This document shows, in pieces, positions 16,382 to 25,078 of a stretch of 37,706 nucleotides of DNA. Position numbers and translations under genes: made by a program. Under the pieces are notes generated by a model that saw nothing but the letters and a program-made list of their open reading frames with translations, ran no database searches and had not been told where the DNA came from. Positions within the stretch are counted from its first letter, which is position 1, and each line of letters opens with the position of its first letter. This DNA is from Microtetraspora fusca (GTDB lineage: Bacteria; Actinomycetota; Actinomycetes; Streptosporangiales; Streptosporangiaceae), in the NCBI RefSeq assembly GCF_001570365.1, contig NZ_BBYK01000085.1, positions 5,967 to 43,672 on the forward strand, given 5' to 3'.

Positions 16382-18010
16382 ATGACACACGCGGATCTGG
16401 TGTTCGTCAACGGCACCGTACTGACCATGGACGACGACCTCCCGGTGGCGGGCGCGGTCGCCGTACGGGACGGTGTCATCGTCCACGCCGGCGCAGACGC
16501 CGGGGACTGGATCGGGCCGCGCACCGAGGTCGTCGACCTGGGCGGCCGGGTCCTGCTGCCCGGGATCAACGACTCGCACCTGCACGCGTGCGGCTTCGGG
16601 CTGAACCGGCCGCCCTTCTCCCTCGACGTGGCGCTCGGCTCGATCGCCGCCGTACGCGCCGCGGTAGCCGACGCCGTACGGGAGACTCCGCGCGGGGAGT
16701 GGATCCGCGGCACCGGATGGGACACCAGCACGCTGGCCGAATGCGTCGCGGACCCCCGGCGGCAGCCGACCGCGGCCGACCTGGACATGGTCGCGCCCGA
16801 CCATCCGGTGCTGCTGCAGGACTTCTCCGGCCACGTGACGTGGGTGAACTCGCGGGCGATGGAGCTGGCCGGCATCTCCGGCGGACACGGCCACGGCGGG
16901 CTGCTGCACGACGGCGACCAGGCCGCCGTCCAGCGCGTGCTGCCCTCCCCGACGCCGCGCGAGCGCGCCCAGGTGCTGCGCGACGTGCTCGCCACGCTGA
17001 ACCGGGAGGGCATCACCAGCTTCACCGAGCCCGGCCTCGGCCCCGGAGGGCAGCACTCGTTCTTCGGCGGGATGAGCGCGGGCGTGCTCGACACGTTCGC
17101 CGAGCTGGCCGTCGCGGGCGAGCTGACCGCGCGGGTGAGCGTGCTCGGGCTGCCCAGCCCGATGTCGGGCGCGTCGGTCGCCGAGACGGCCGCGTACCTG
17201 GCGTCCCCGCCCGACCTGACCGGCGTGGACCCCCGCCTGGTGCGGCTGCTCGGCGTGAAGGTGTTCGCCGACGGCATCCCGCCGTCCGGGACGGCCTGGA
17301 TGCATGAGGAGTACCCCTCCGGCGGGCACGGCGCCCTGTGCGTCCACGGGCACACCGAGGCCGCGCGCGGCGAGGAGCTGGCCGATATCCTGCGGCTGGT
17401 CCACACGGCCGGGCTGCAGCTCGGGATCCACGTGATCGGCAGCAGGGGCATCGACGCGGTGGTGGACGCGCTCGCGACCGTCGCCCGCGAGCACCCCCGG
17501 CCGGACGCCCGGCACTACCTCATCCACGGGCAGTTCGCGTCCAAGCAGGCGCTCGCCAAGCTCGGCGAGCTGGGGTACGGCATCAACATGCAGCCCGCGA
17601 TCCAAGGTCTGCTGTCGGACCAGATGCGCGAGATGTTCGGCGACGCGACGGCCGACAACGAGTGGCCGGCCCGCTCCGCCCTCGACCTCGGCGTGGCGAC
17701 CGCGTGCAGCTCCGACGCGCCGGTCACCTTCCCCGACTGGCGCGCGGGCGTCGCCTCGCTGCTGTCCCGGGCGTCCGGGGCGAGCGGCCGGGTCAGCGGC
17801 GCGTGGGAGCGGATCGGCCTGGAGGAGGCGCTGCGCTGCTACACCGCCAACGGCGCCCGGCAGGACTTCGCGGAGAGCTGGAAGGGGTCGATCACCCCCG
17901 GCAAGGTCGCCGACCTGTGCGTGAGCGGCGCGCGGGCTCCCGAGGAGATCCCGTCCGCGCCCGTCAAGATGACGGTCTTCGACGGCGCCGTGGTCTTCGC
18001 GGCCGACTGA
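16382..18010 (+). CDS. YtcJ-type amidohydrolase, full length (amidohydrolase 1)
   Basis: A 542-residue metal-dependent amidohydrolase hydrolysing an unknown amide or cyclic amide in the cytoplasm. The metal-site motifs are H66xH68 (NDSHLHA), K293 (GVKVFADG), H350, H382 (HYLIHG) and D445 (SDAPVTFPDW). The domain between the first strand and TEPGLG (residues 69-214) includes the family motif SGHVTWVNSRAM. The C-terminal WKGSITPGKVADL closes the beta-sandwich part. ATG follows GGAAGCGG. The gene at 26126 is its shortened paralogue. No signal peptide is seen. A strong hairpin follows the stop. Confidence 0.9.
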   Translation: MTHADLVFVNGTVLTMDDDLPVAGAVAVRDGVIVHAGADAGDWIGPRTEVVDLGGRVLLPGINDSHLHACGFGLNRPPFSLDVALGSIAAVRAAVADAVRETPRGEWIRGTGWDTSTLAECVADPRRQPTAADLDMVAPDHPVLLQDFSGHVTWVNSRAMELAGISGGHGHGGLLHDGDQAAVQRVLPSPTPRERAQVLRDVLATLNREGITSFTEPGLGPGGQHSFFGGMSAGVLDTFAELAVAGELTARVSVLGLPSPMSGASVAETAAYLASPPDLTGVDPRLVRLLGVKVFADGIPPSGTAWMHEEYPSGGHGALCVHGHTEAARGEELADILRLVHTAGLQLGIHVIGSRGIDAVVDALATVAREHPRPDARHYLIHGQFASKQALAKLGELGYGINMQPAIQGLLSDQMREMFGDATADNEWPARSALDLGVATACSSDAPVTFPDWRAGVASLLSRASGASGRVSGAWERIGLEEALRCYTANGARQDFAESWKGSITPGKVADLCVSGARAPEEIPSAPVKMTVFDGAVVFAAD

Positions 18011-18028
18011 TTCGGGGCCGCTTCGTCA

Positions 18029-18060
18029 CTGAGAGCCGGCCCGAACGGGCCGGTTCTCAG
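18029..18060 (+). terminator. Strong hairpin after amidohydrolase 1
   Basis: CTGAGAGCCGGCCCG (18029-18043) pairs with CGGGCCGGTTCTCAG (18046-18060) with a single G-U pair. It begins 18 bases after the stop. There is no U run, as is usual for actinomycete terminators. Confidence 0.7.
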
Positions 18061-18160
18061 CCCGTTCCGGAGCCGTTTCCGGCCGATCTCACATGGACGC
18101 CGGACGCCCGGCGAGCGCTTGTTCGGGACCGAATATTTCGACGAACGCGCCGAGCGGCCC

Positions 18161-18166
18161 TAACGT
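18161..18166 (+). promoter_or_regulatory. -10 element of the MarR gene (leaderless type)
   Basis: TAACGT lies 8 bases before the ATG at 18175, with no Shine-Dalgarno sequence between them. The upstream AT-rich stretch GAATATTTCG (about 18131-18140) may hold an operator. Confidence 0.45.
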
Positions 18167-18174
18167 GGCTAATC

Positions 18175-18678
18175 ATGACCGGACACCACACTCTGCGCCA
18201 GACCGAGGACGCCATCGGCGATCGGCTCGGTGGACTCAATGTCGATTTCGAGGCGATGTGGGCGGTGTCGAACATCTATCGGGCCTCGTCCGCGATCCGC
18301 AACCATCTGGAGCAGACCGTGCTCCGCGACACCGGGCTCACCTGGACCGGGTTCGTCGTCATGTGGGTGGTGTGGATCTGGGGCGAGAGCGAGACCCGGC
18401 ACGTCGCGGCGGAGGCGGGCATCTCCAAGAGCACGCTCACCGGCGTGCTGAAGACCCTGGAGTCCTACCGGCACCTACGCCGCTTCCCCCACCCGACGGA
18501 CCGGCGCCGCGTCATGCTGGAGCTGACCGCGTCCGGGGAGCGCCTGATGCGCTCGCTGTTCCCCGACTTCAACCGCCAGGAGGCCTTCGTGGTCAAGGAG
18601 CTGGACAGCGAGCAGCGCCGCGGGCTGGCCGACTCGCTCAGGAAGATCGTCCAGCATCTGGAGAGCACGGAGCGGTGA
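18175..18678 (+). CDS. MarR-family transcriptional regulator
   Basis: A 167-residue winged-helix regulator. The recognition region runs through HVAAEAGISKSTLTGVLKTLE, and the wing has the typical HPTDRRRVMLELTASG. The MarR family usually senses phenolic or aromatic ligands and represses nearby catabolic or efflux genes. It follows amidohydrolase 1 but is separated from it by a terminator and has its own promoter, so the adjacent amidohydrolase and its own gene are the likely targets. Start by leaderless geometry. Confidence 0.9.
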   Translation: MTGHHTLRQTEDAIGDRLGGLNVDFEAMWAVSNIYRASSAIRNHLEQTVLRDTGLTWTGFVVMWVVWIWGESETRHVAAEAGISKSTLTGVLKTLESYRHLRRFPHPTDRRRVMLELTASGERLMRSLFPDFNRQEAFVVKELDSEQRRGLADSLRKIVQHLESTER

Positions 18679-18712
18679 CCTGCGGCGCCCCCGATGATCC
18701 CGAGATCACCGA

Positions 18713-19030
18713 GGGCGCCCCGAGCCCGCCGAACACAGCGAACGCCCTCAATCAATCACTACGGCCCCGAACCATCACGCTCGGGGCGCGGCGGTGTCTG
18801 GACTGAGGAACGAGTGGGCTGAGGTACGAAGCCCCGAGTGACGAGGGAAGACATCGCCTGTGGGCGCCCCGAACCCGCCGAATACAGCGAACGCCCTCAA
18901 CCAATCACTACGGCCCCGAACCATCACGCGAGGGGCGCGGCGGTGTCTGGACTGAGGAACGAGTGGGCTGAGGTACGAAGCCCCGAGTGACGAGGGAAGA
19001 CATCGCCTGTGGGCGCCCCGAGCCCGCCGA
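18713..19030. repeat. 149-bp tandem repeat, two full copies and a partial third
   Basis: Units start with GGGCGCCCCGA at 18713, 18862 and 19011. Copies 1 (18713-18861) and 2 (18862-19010) differ at only a handful of positions; copy 3 holds for about 20 bases and then decays. In copy 1 GCCCCGA (18764-18770) and TCGGGGC (18781-18787) form a hairpin with a 10-base loop; in copy 2 the two inner pairs are lost (TC to GA). It lies between convergent genes. Together with 18679-18712 and 19031-19054 it fills the 376-bp gap, in which I see no real gene. Confidence 0.9.
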
Positions 19031-19054
19031 GCGAAGCGAGGCCAATAGGCACTG

Positions 19055-20023
19055 TCAGGGCCCTTCGGGGTCCACGGCGTCGCGGTCCACCCAGAACGGG
19101 TCGAGCAGGGAGCGCAGCCGCTCCGCTCCGACGCGTTCCACCAGCTCAAGAGCACCGACGTTGCCGACGAGCTGCTCCATGCGGCTCGCGCCGAACAGCA
19201 CGGTGCTCACCGACGGATGGGTGAGCGTGAAGGCGACGCAGAGCTGGGCCGGGGTGGCGCCGAGGTCGGCCGCGACCTCGGCGATGCCCGCCGCGGCCTC
19301 GATGATCCACTCACGCACGCCGCCCGGGTCCCGCCCGATCTCCCGGGACGGCGCGGTCTTGCCCGCGAGGATGCCCCCCTCCATGACGTCCGACGCCTGC
19401 ATGCTGACGCCTTCGGCGAAGACGGCGGCGAAGGGAGCGCCGTCCGGGATCGAGCGGCGGCACGGGCTGTACTTGAGCTGGGCCATCTGCGGCCCGGGCG
19501 ACCCGGCGGCGAGCGCGTGCTCCCGGATCGTCCGGATCGCGGTGGCCGACCAGTTGTTCACGCCCCAGCAGCCGATGACGCCGTCGGCCTCCAGCTCGGC
19601 GAGGTCGGCGGCGAGTCGCCGCAGGTCGAGGTCGCCCCTGCGGATGTCGCCGAGCACGACGATGTCGGCCCGGTTGGTGCCGGCCCGGAAGAGGGCGTTG
19701 TCGAGCTGCGCGCGCAGCGACAGCTCGGGGTAGGGCTCCAGCCACAGCTTGGCGGACAGCAGGTACTCATCACGGGCGATGCCGGCGGCGCGGACGATCG
19801 CGGAGAACAACACGTCGGTGAAGACCGGCGGGTGCCCCGGGAATCCGTACACGCCGACGTCGAACAGGTTGATGCCGAGATCGACGGCGTGCCGGACCAT
19901 GTCGACGGCGTCGCGGAAGTCCATCCGGTCGTAGGTGTGCCACGAGCCGAGGGACAGGACGGACGCCTCCGGCCCGTGCGTGCCGATGCGGCGACGCGGG
20001 ACGACGGTGGTGGATGCGGTCAT
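19055..20023 (-). CDS. Aldo/keto reductase-like protein lacking the tetrad His (reductase A)
   Basis: A 322-residue AKR-fold protein. Asp55, Tyr59 and Lys92 are present (LFDVGVYG, SAKLWLEP), but the strand that normally ends in the catalytic His reads VVLGD, placing Gly125 there. The Asp-Tyr spacing is one residue shorter than in the canonical AKR at 5504. GVNNWSA stands for the usual G-SN motif. Its clear paralogue lies at 27615. ATG has an ideal AAGGAGACCC leader. It is the last gene of the liv-adh operon, 30 bases after the dehydrogenase. Confidence 0.87.
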   Translation of the reverse strand: MTASTTVVPRRRIGTHGPEASVLSLGSWHTYDRMDFRDAVDMVRHAVDLGINLFDVGVYGFPGHPPVFTDVLFSAIVRAAGIARDEYLLSAKLWLEPYPELSLRAQLDNALFRAGTNRADIVVLGDIRRGDLDLRRLAADLAELEADGVIGCWGVNNWSATAIRTIREHALAAGSPGPQMAQLKYSPCRRSIPDGAPFAAVFAEGVSMQASDVMEGGILAGKTAPSREIGRDPGGVREWIIEAAAGIAEVAADLGATPAQLCVAFTLTHPSVSTVLFGASRMEQLVGNVGALELVERVGAERLRSLLDPFWVDRDAVDPEGP

Positions 20024-20053
20024 GGGTCTCCTTGGAAGCCGGTGGGAGGGACG

Positions 20054-21163
20054 TCAGGGAAGCCAGGGGTGGATCACGGGCTTGACCTGCTCGAGCCGGG
20101 ACATCGACGCGAGCGCCTCGGAGGCCCCGGCCAGGCCGACCGGCTCGCTGAACAGCTCGTCCCAGGCGAACCGCGACTGGAAGACCCGGAGGAACTCGAC
20201 GGCCCGGTAGTAGTCGCCGACGTCGCCGTTCAGCGAGCCGACCACGGCCATCTCCTTGCCCATGACGGTCCCCAGGGGGATGGGCTCGGGCACGGGGCCG
20301 GTGCTCCCGACGACGACGAACGTGCCGCCCTGGGCGGCCATCTCCACCGCTTCGGCGCCGACGCCGGGCGCGCCCGCGAGGTCGAGCACCAAATCGGCGC
20401 CGCGTCCGCCGGTGGCGTCCATGACGGCGGCGACCCGGCTCGCGGCGTCGCCGTCCAGGCCGATCGTGACGTCGGCGCCGAACCGGCGGGCCAGCTCCAG
20501 GCGGCTGTCGGGGGCGCCGACGGTGACGACCGTGCCCGCGCCGGACGTCCTGGCCACGGCGGTGGCGACGATGCCGAGCGCTCCGGCGCCCTGGACCACG
20601 ACGCTCGCGCCGGGGCGCACTCCCCCGGCCCGGTCGAAGGCGCGCAGCACGGTCTTGACCGCGCATCCGGCGCCGGCCGCCCAGGTGTCGTCGACGTCGT
20701 CGGGCAGGACGACCTTCAGCGCGCCCGGCCCGACGTAGTTGTACTCGGCCAGGCCCGCGGTGGCGTACGGCCAGCGGTCCGAGCGCTGGCGGAAGCCGTA
20801 TCCGCGGTCGGAGCAGGCGACCGGGCTGCGCAGCACGGTGCAGCCGTGGCAGTGGCCGCACACGGACTCCGACCAGCCGATCCGGTCGCCTTCCTTGATC
20901 TCGCGGCCGAGGGCGTCCACGGTGCCGGGGCCGACGGCCTCCACCGTGCCGACCATCTCGTGCCCGAGCACCATCGGGAGCATCCCGGGGAACGACATCG
21001 CGCCGCTCCACAGGTGGACGTCGGTGGCGCACAGCGTGGCGCAGCGGACCCGCACGATCGCCGCGCCCGGCGCGCACTCGCCGGGCAGCGGGATCTCCTC
21101 GATGGTCAGCGGCTCCCCGTGCGCGCGCAGGACCGCGGCGCGGGTCGAGGACGGAACTGGCAT
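20054..21163 (-). CDS. Zinc-dependent alcohol dehydrogenase (MDR family)
   Basis: A 369-residue medium-chain dehydrogenase oxidising an alcohol with NAD(P). Catalytic zinc ligands are C45 and H68-E69 (GHEM). The structural zinc loop has C102, C105, C108 and C117. The Rossmann motif is GAGALG. The substrate is probably an intermediate from the imported compound, since the gene sits 19 bases after livH and before reductase A. ATG is preceded by GGAGA. The overall length is normal. Confidence 0.92.
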   Translation of the reverse strand: MPVPSSTRAAVLRAHGEPLTIEEIPLPGECAPGAAIVRVRCATLCATDVHLWSGAMSFPGMLPMVLGHEMVGTVEAVGPGTVDALGREIKEGDRIGWSESVCGHCHGCTVLRSPVACSDRGYGFRQRSDRWPYATAGLAEYNYVGPGALKVVLPDDVDDTWAAGAGCAVKTVLRAFDRAGGVRPGASVVVQGAGALGIVATAVARTSGAGTVVTVGAPDSRLELARRFGADVTIGLDGDAASRVAAVMDATGGRGADLVLDLAGAPGVGAEAVEMAAQGGTFVVVGSTGPVPEPIPLGTVMGKEMAVVGSLNGDVGDYYRAVEFLRVFQSRFAWDELFSEPVGLAGASEALASMSRLEQVKPVIHPWLP

Positions 21164-21182
21164 GTGATGATCTCCGATTTCG

Positions 21183-22055
21183 CTATCTACTGTGCGCGGT
21201 GTCCCAGATCTCGCCCCGGCTGCGCCACCACAGCAGCACCAGGATCACGAGGAAGGGGACGATGCCGCGGTACTGCTGGATCGCCTCCAGCGAGGCGGAC
21301 AGGCCCTCGAGCAGGCCGAGGACGACGCCTCCGGCGAGCGTCAGCGGCAGGCTGCGGAAGGCGCCGAGCATGGCGACGGCCAGCGCGGTGTTGATGAGCT
21401 TGCCGAGGGTGGAGAAGTCGCCGCCGAGGCGCGGGGCGACCAGGACGATCACCAGCGTGCTGATCGCGCCGATGGCGGCCCAGACAGCGACGGCGAGCCG
21501 GGGCGCGGGGATGCCGACCACCTGGGCGGTGGACGGGCGCTCGGAGAGCGCCTGCAGCCGGAGCCCGACCCGCGTCCTGGAGAGCAGCAGGCCGACGCCG
21601 ACGGTGATCAGGACCGCGAACGCGAGCGACACCAGCACCGACTGCGGCACGACGACGCTGCCGACGGTGAACGCGGGCGCGTCGAACGGCGCGGGGAAGC
21701 GGCGCGCGCCGGACGTCGTGTTGCCGAAGAGCCGCAGGCCGACGGCCATGAGCGCGACGTAGACGCCGACGGTCACCGCGGCCTTGGTGCGCTCGTCGTG
21801 CTCGCCGAACCACCGCACCAGGACGGCGCCGAGCAGCGCGGCGAGCACGGCGCCCGCGACCGCTCCCACGACGAGCGCGAGCCACGCGTTGAGGCCGGTG
21901 TCCGTGAGGGTCACCATCACGAAGGCCCCCATGGAGCCGACCGCCGCCATGGAGAAGTTGACCACCGCCACGAGGCGGTAGGTCAGCACGACGCACAGGC
22001 CGAGCAGCGCGTACACTCCGCCGCTGGTCAGCCCGGCGATCACAGAGTTCAACAT
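21183..22055 (-). CDS. livH: Branched-chain amino acid-type ABC transporter permease LivH
   Basis: A 290-residue polytopic permease with about eight hydrophobic segments. The family-typical starts GLTSGGVYALLGLCVVLTYR and RLVAVVNFSMAAVGSMGAF are present, and the EAA-like loop region ALSERPSTAQVVGIP. It would form the membrane channel with the LivM half of the fused protein at 23324. It is placed after the binding-protein gene, with a strong hairpin between the two genes. The substrate need not be an amino acid; this family also imports aromatic acids and amides. Confidence 0.93.
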   Translation of the reverse strand: MLNSVIAGLTSGGVYALLGLCVVLTYRLVAVVNFSMAAVGSMGAFVMVTLTDTGLNAWLALVVGAVAGAVLAALLGAVLVRWFGEHDERTKAAVTVGVYVALMAVGLRLFGNTTSGARRFPAPFDAPAFTVGSVVVPQSVLVSLAFAVLITVGVGLLLSRTRVGLRLQALSERPSTAQVVGIPAPRLAVAVWAAIGAISTLVIVLVAPRLGGDFSTLGKLINTALAVAMLGAFRSLPLTLAGGVVLGLLEGLSASLEAIQQYRGIVPFLVILVLLWWRSRGEIWDTAHSR

Positions 22056-22076
22056 CGGACACCTCCCGATGGGCTG

Positions 22077-22108
22077 GCGCGGGCGCGGCGCAGTGGCCGC
22101 GCCCGCGC
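22077..22108 (-). terminator. Intercistronic hairpin between the binding protein and livH
   Basis: GCGCGGGCGCGGC (22077-22089) and GCCGCGCCCGCGC (22096-22108) form a perfect 13-bp stem with a 6-base loop. It starts 20 bases after the binding-protein stop on the minus strand. Such hairpins act as partial terminators or protect the upstream mRNA, so more binding protein than permease is made. That role is inferred. Confidence 0.65.
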
Positions 22109-22127
22109 GGTGGGCAGGGTCGTGCGG

Positions 22128-23288
22128 CTAGTTCTTGCCGGGGACGATGAAGCCCTCGGGCAGGACCTTCCACGCGCGGTTCTCGACCTTGACGAACCGG
22201 CTGCCCTCGATGGGGTTGTGGGCGTCGCCGGAGCCGAAGACCCAGGGGGTGCCGACCATCGGGTACGCGATCGGCTGCATCTCCTTGAACGCCTTGGTCA
22301 CCGACTCGCGGGTGATGTCACCCTTGATCGTCTTGAGCACCTCGACGAAGACGTCGGCGGCCATCACCGCGCCCTGGCTGAACGCGGTCTTCTGGATCTT
22401 GTTCCCGCCGACGATCTTGGCCCACCGCTCGTTGCCGGGCAGCGTCTCGTCGGTGTACGGCTGCCACTCCGTGCCGGAGTACGCGTTCATGCCCTCGGGG
22501 ATGACCTCGGCGTTGGCGTCGGTGTAGCTGTTGGCGCCCATGATGATGTCCACGTCCTGCATGCCCTGCGTCTTGGCCTGGGCGAACCACGGCCCGACCT
22601 GGGCGTTGTACAGGATGGCCTGGCAGCCCGCGGCCTTGGCCTTGACGAGGTACGGCGTCGGGTCGCCCTCGCCGACGGAGGTGTCCTTGACGGCGAGCTG
22701 CTTGCCGGTGAGGTCCGACCACTCCTTGATGGCGGTGTCGATGCCGCCGCCGCTGCCCGGCAGCACGGTGTAGAACATGCACACCTTGTCGTGCTTGAGC
22801 GTCTCGGAGGCGTAGTAGAGCATCGCCGTGAGCAGCTTGAACGGTCCCGGGTTCACCGGCGCGATGTTCGGGCTGGTGAAGCAGGCCGGGTCCACGCCGA
22901 CGGCGGGGATGGAGACGATGCCGCTCTTGCTGTAGGTCGCCCGGTTGAGGCCGCAGTCCACGGCGCTGGACGAGCCGACCAGGGCCACGACGTCCTCGGA
23001 GTCGATCAGCTCCTTGGCGGCCTCGGTCGAGCGCTGCGGGTTCATCGCGTCGTCCTTGCTGATGAACTCGATCTTCCGGCCGTTGATGCCGCCGGCCGCG
23101 TTGACCTCGTCGAAGACCGCCTTGACGGCCTGCGGCACCTCGGGCGTCTGGAAGAGGCCGGTGACGCCGTTGATCGCGCCGACCTTGATCGGGCCGTCGG
23201 CGGAGCCGCCGCCGTCGCCGGAACAGGCCGTCGCGGCGAGGGCCAGGGCGGCCACCGCCGTGACGGCGGCGAACTGCGAACGCTTCAT
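22128..23288 (-). CDS. ABC transporter substrate-binding lipoprotein (Leu/Ile/Val-binding family)
   Basis: A 386-residue periplasmic-binding-protein type I lipoprotein. The signal sequence is MKRSQFAAVT to ATAC with lipid-attachment C22, followed by a Gly/Ser linker. The mature domain shows GAINGVTGLFQTPE, GGINGRKIEFISKDD and LVGSSSAVDCG, typical of LivK-like receptors. It would capture the substrate outside the membrane and deliver it to the LivH/LivMG/LivF importer. ATG has an AGGAAG leader. It is followed by an intercistronic hairpin. Confidence 0.93.
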   Translation of the reverse strand: MKRSQFAAVTAVAALALAATACSGDGGGSADGPIKVGAINGVTGLFQTPEVPQAVKAVFDEVNAAGGINGRKIEFISKDDAMNPQRSTEAAKELIDSEDVVALVGSSSAVDCGLNRATYSKSGIVSIPAVGVDPACFTSPNIAPVNPGPFKLLTAMLYYASETLKHDKVCMFYTVLPGSGGGIDTAIKEWSDLTGKQLAVKDTSVGEGDPTPYLVKAKAAGCQAILYNAQVGPWFAQAKTQGMQDVDIIMGANSYTDANAEVIPEGMNAYSGTEWQPYTDETLPGNERWAKIVGGNKIQKTAFSQGAVMAADVFVEVLKTIKGDITRESVTKAFKEMQPIAYPMVGTPWVFGSGDAHNPIEGSRFVKVENRAWKVLPEGFIVPGKN

Positions 23289-23323
23289 AGCACACTTCCT
23301 TCGGGGGTGAAAGGAGGGGGATG

Positions 23324-25078
23324 TCAGGAAAGGGGGACCTCGGCGGTGCCGAGGTAGGCCGCCATGACGGCGGGGTCCTCCAGCACCTCCTCGGTGGGGC
23401 CGGAGGCGATGACGTGGCCGAAGTCGAGGACGGTGACCTGCGCGCAGGCGGCCCGGACCAGCTCCATGTCGTGCTCGACCAGCAGGACCGACACGCCGAA
23501 CCGCTCGGGCACCTGGGCGAGGGTCCGGCCGAGCCGCAGCGACTCCGCGGCCGACTGGCCCGCGGCGGGCTCGTCGAGCAGGGCGACCTTGGGCCGGGCG
23601 GCGACGGCGGCGGCAACGTCGAGGAGGCGGCGGGTGCCGACGTCCACGATCGAGACCGGCACGTCGCCGGGCGGGCAGCCGAAGAACTCCAGCAGTTCGT
23701 CGGCCTCCTTCTTCGGCAGCCGCCGTCCCGCCCCGATCGCGAGGTACTCGTACTGCGTGAGCTCGGGGGCGATCACCGTGGTCTGGAAGGTCCGGCGCAG
23801 GCCCCGCTGGGCGCGGGCGCTGGGGCTCAGGCCGTCGATGGACCGGCCGTCCAACTCGATCGCGCCCTCGTAGCCCGGGACGAAGCCGGTGACCGCGGCG
23901 ATGAAGGTGGACTTGCCGGCGCCGTTGGGACCGATCAGGCCGACGACGGCGCCCTCGGGCACGGTCAGGTCGACCGCGTCCAGCGCCACCACCTCGCCAT
24001 AGCGCACGCCCAGGCCGCGTACGGCGAGGGCGGCCGTGCCGGCGCGGCCCACGGGCGGCGGGACGGCGGCCGGGACCTCGACGGGGGCCGAGGCCGCGTC
24101 CTCCCGCCGGTCGCCCGCGTCGGCGCTCTCCAGGAACTTGCGCGCCTGCCGCTCGCGCTTGCGGGCGCGGGTGAAGTCGGTCTGGCTGACGCCGCTGCGC
24201 AGCGCGAAGATCGCGAAGACGCCGAACAGCATGCCGCCGAGGTCCTGGGGCAGCTTCAGCTTCTCCAGGATCGTCGCCATCACCGCGCCGAAGACGCCGC
24301 CCATGACCGCGCCCTCGGGGTTGTGCGGGCCGATCAGGATGGCGACCGCGAACAGTGCGAGCGACTGCATCATGGCGAAGTTTCCGGCGACGACGAGACC
24401 GAGCTGCCCCGCCATCAGCCCGCCGCCGACGCCCGCGATGAACGCGCTGATCGCGAACGCGGCGAGCTTGCTGCGCGCCACGGAGATGCCGTGGGAGGCG
24501 GCGGCCCGCTCGGAGTGGCGCAGCTCCAGCCAGGACATGCCGAGCCTGGTGCGGTTGAGCAGCGCCAGCCCGCCCGCGATCAGCAGGAAGACGACCACGG
24601 CGAGGATGAAGTAGCCGCCGTCGTCGTCGAACGGCTCGGGCCGTACCAGCGTCTTCAGCTCGGTGGTGCCGGGGAACTGGTTGGCGTTCAGCACGATGTC
24701 GGTGGACACGGCGAAGCCGAAGGTGACCACGGCCAGGTTCACGCCGCGGATGCGCAGGGCGGGCAGCCCGATCGCCACGCCGACGGGGACGGCGGCGAGG
24801 CCGCCGAGCAGCAGCCAGAGCAGGAAGCCGCCGGGCGCGTCGGACAGGTTGAGCCGCAGCACCACCCACGCGCCGATCGCGGCGAACGACATCTGGCACA
24901 GGGACATGACGCCGACCCGGCCGACGATCACGCCGTAGCTCTGCATGATGACCGCGCTGACGACCGCGCTGATCGCCAGATAGATCCAGTACGGCGAGAG
25001 CACGTTCGGCACGACGACGCAGGCGGCCACGGCGACGCCGAGCGCGGTGAGGGTGGCCCGTCTGTCGATGAAATTCAT
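23324..25078 (-). CDS. Fused ABC permease-ATPase (LivM-LivG fusion)
   Basis: A 584-residue protein. Residues 1-300 form a LivM-type permease with multiple membrane segments. Then comes a charged, Pro/Ala-rich linker (about 303-348) and a LivG-type ATPase (about 350-584). The ATPase has Walker A GPNGAGKST (383-391), Q-loop Gln432, Walker B ending LLDEP (about 500-504) and switch His536. The ABC signature, usually LSxGQ, reads VDVGTRR (478-484). Fusion fixes permease and ATPase one to one, while LivF supplies the second ATPase. The start overlaps the livF stop by ATGA. Confidence 0.93.
   Translation of the reverse strand: MNFIDRRATLTALGVAVAACVVVPNVLSPYWIYLAISAVVSAVIMQSYGVIVGRVGVMSLCQMSFAAIGAWVVLRLNLSDAPGGFLLWLLLGGLAAVPVGVAIGLPALRIRGVNLAVVTFGFAVSTDIVLNANQFPGTTELKTLVRPEPFDDDGGYFILAVVVFLLIAGGLALLNRTRLGMSWLELRHSERAAASHGISVARSKLAAFAISAFIAGVGGGLMAGQLGLVVAGNFAMMQSLALFAVAILIGPHNPEGAVMGGVFGAVMATILEKLKLPQDLGGMLFGVFAIFALRSGVSQTDFTRARKRERQARKFLESADAGDRREDAASAPVEVPAAVPPPVGRAGTAALAVRGLGVRYGEVVALDAVDLTVPEGAVVGLIGPNGAGKSTFIAAVTGFVPGYEGAIELDGRSIDGLSPSARAQRGLRRTFQTTVIAPELTQYEYLAIGAGRRLPKKEADELLEFFGCPPGDVPVSIVDVGTRRLLDVAAAVAARPKVALLDEPAAGQSAAESLRLGRTLAQVPERFGVSVLLVEHDMELVRAACAQVTVLDFGHVIASGPTEEVLEDPAVMAAYLGTAEVPLS

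Noticed and set aside
16044-16385. A 113-codon plus-strand frame upstream of amidohydrolase 1
   Set aside because: It has no Shine-Dalgarno sequence, atypical composition and no recognisable protein. It also covers the putative operator.
18713-19030. CRISPR array
   Set aside because: The 149-bp unit repeats without unique spacers, and no cas gene is in the window.
18775-19155. A 126-codon minus-strand frame through the tandem repeat
   Set aside because: It reads the 149-bp repeat in two different frames, overlaps the end of reductase A and has no ribosome site or family.
19217-21394. A 725-codon plus-strand frame opposite the reductase and dehydrogenase genes
   Set aside because: It is a codon-bias shadow. 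The minus-strand proteins have clear families and ribosome sites.
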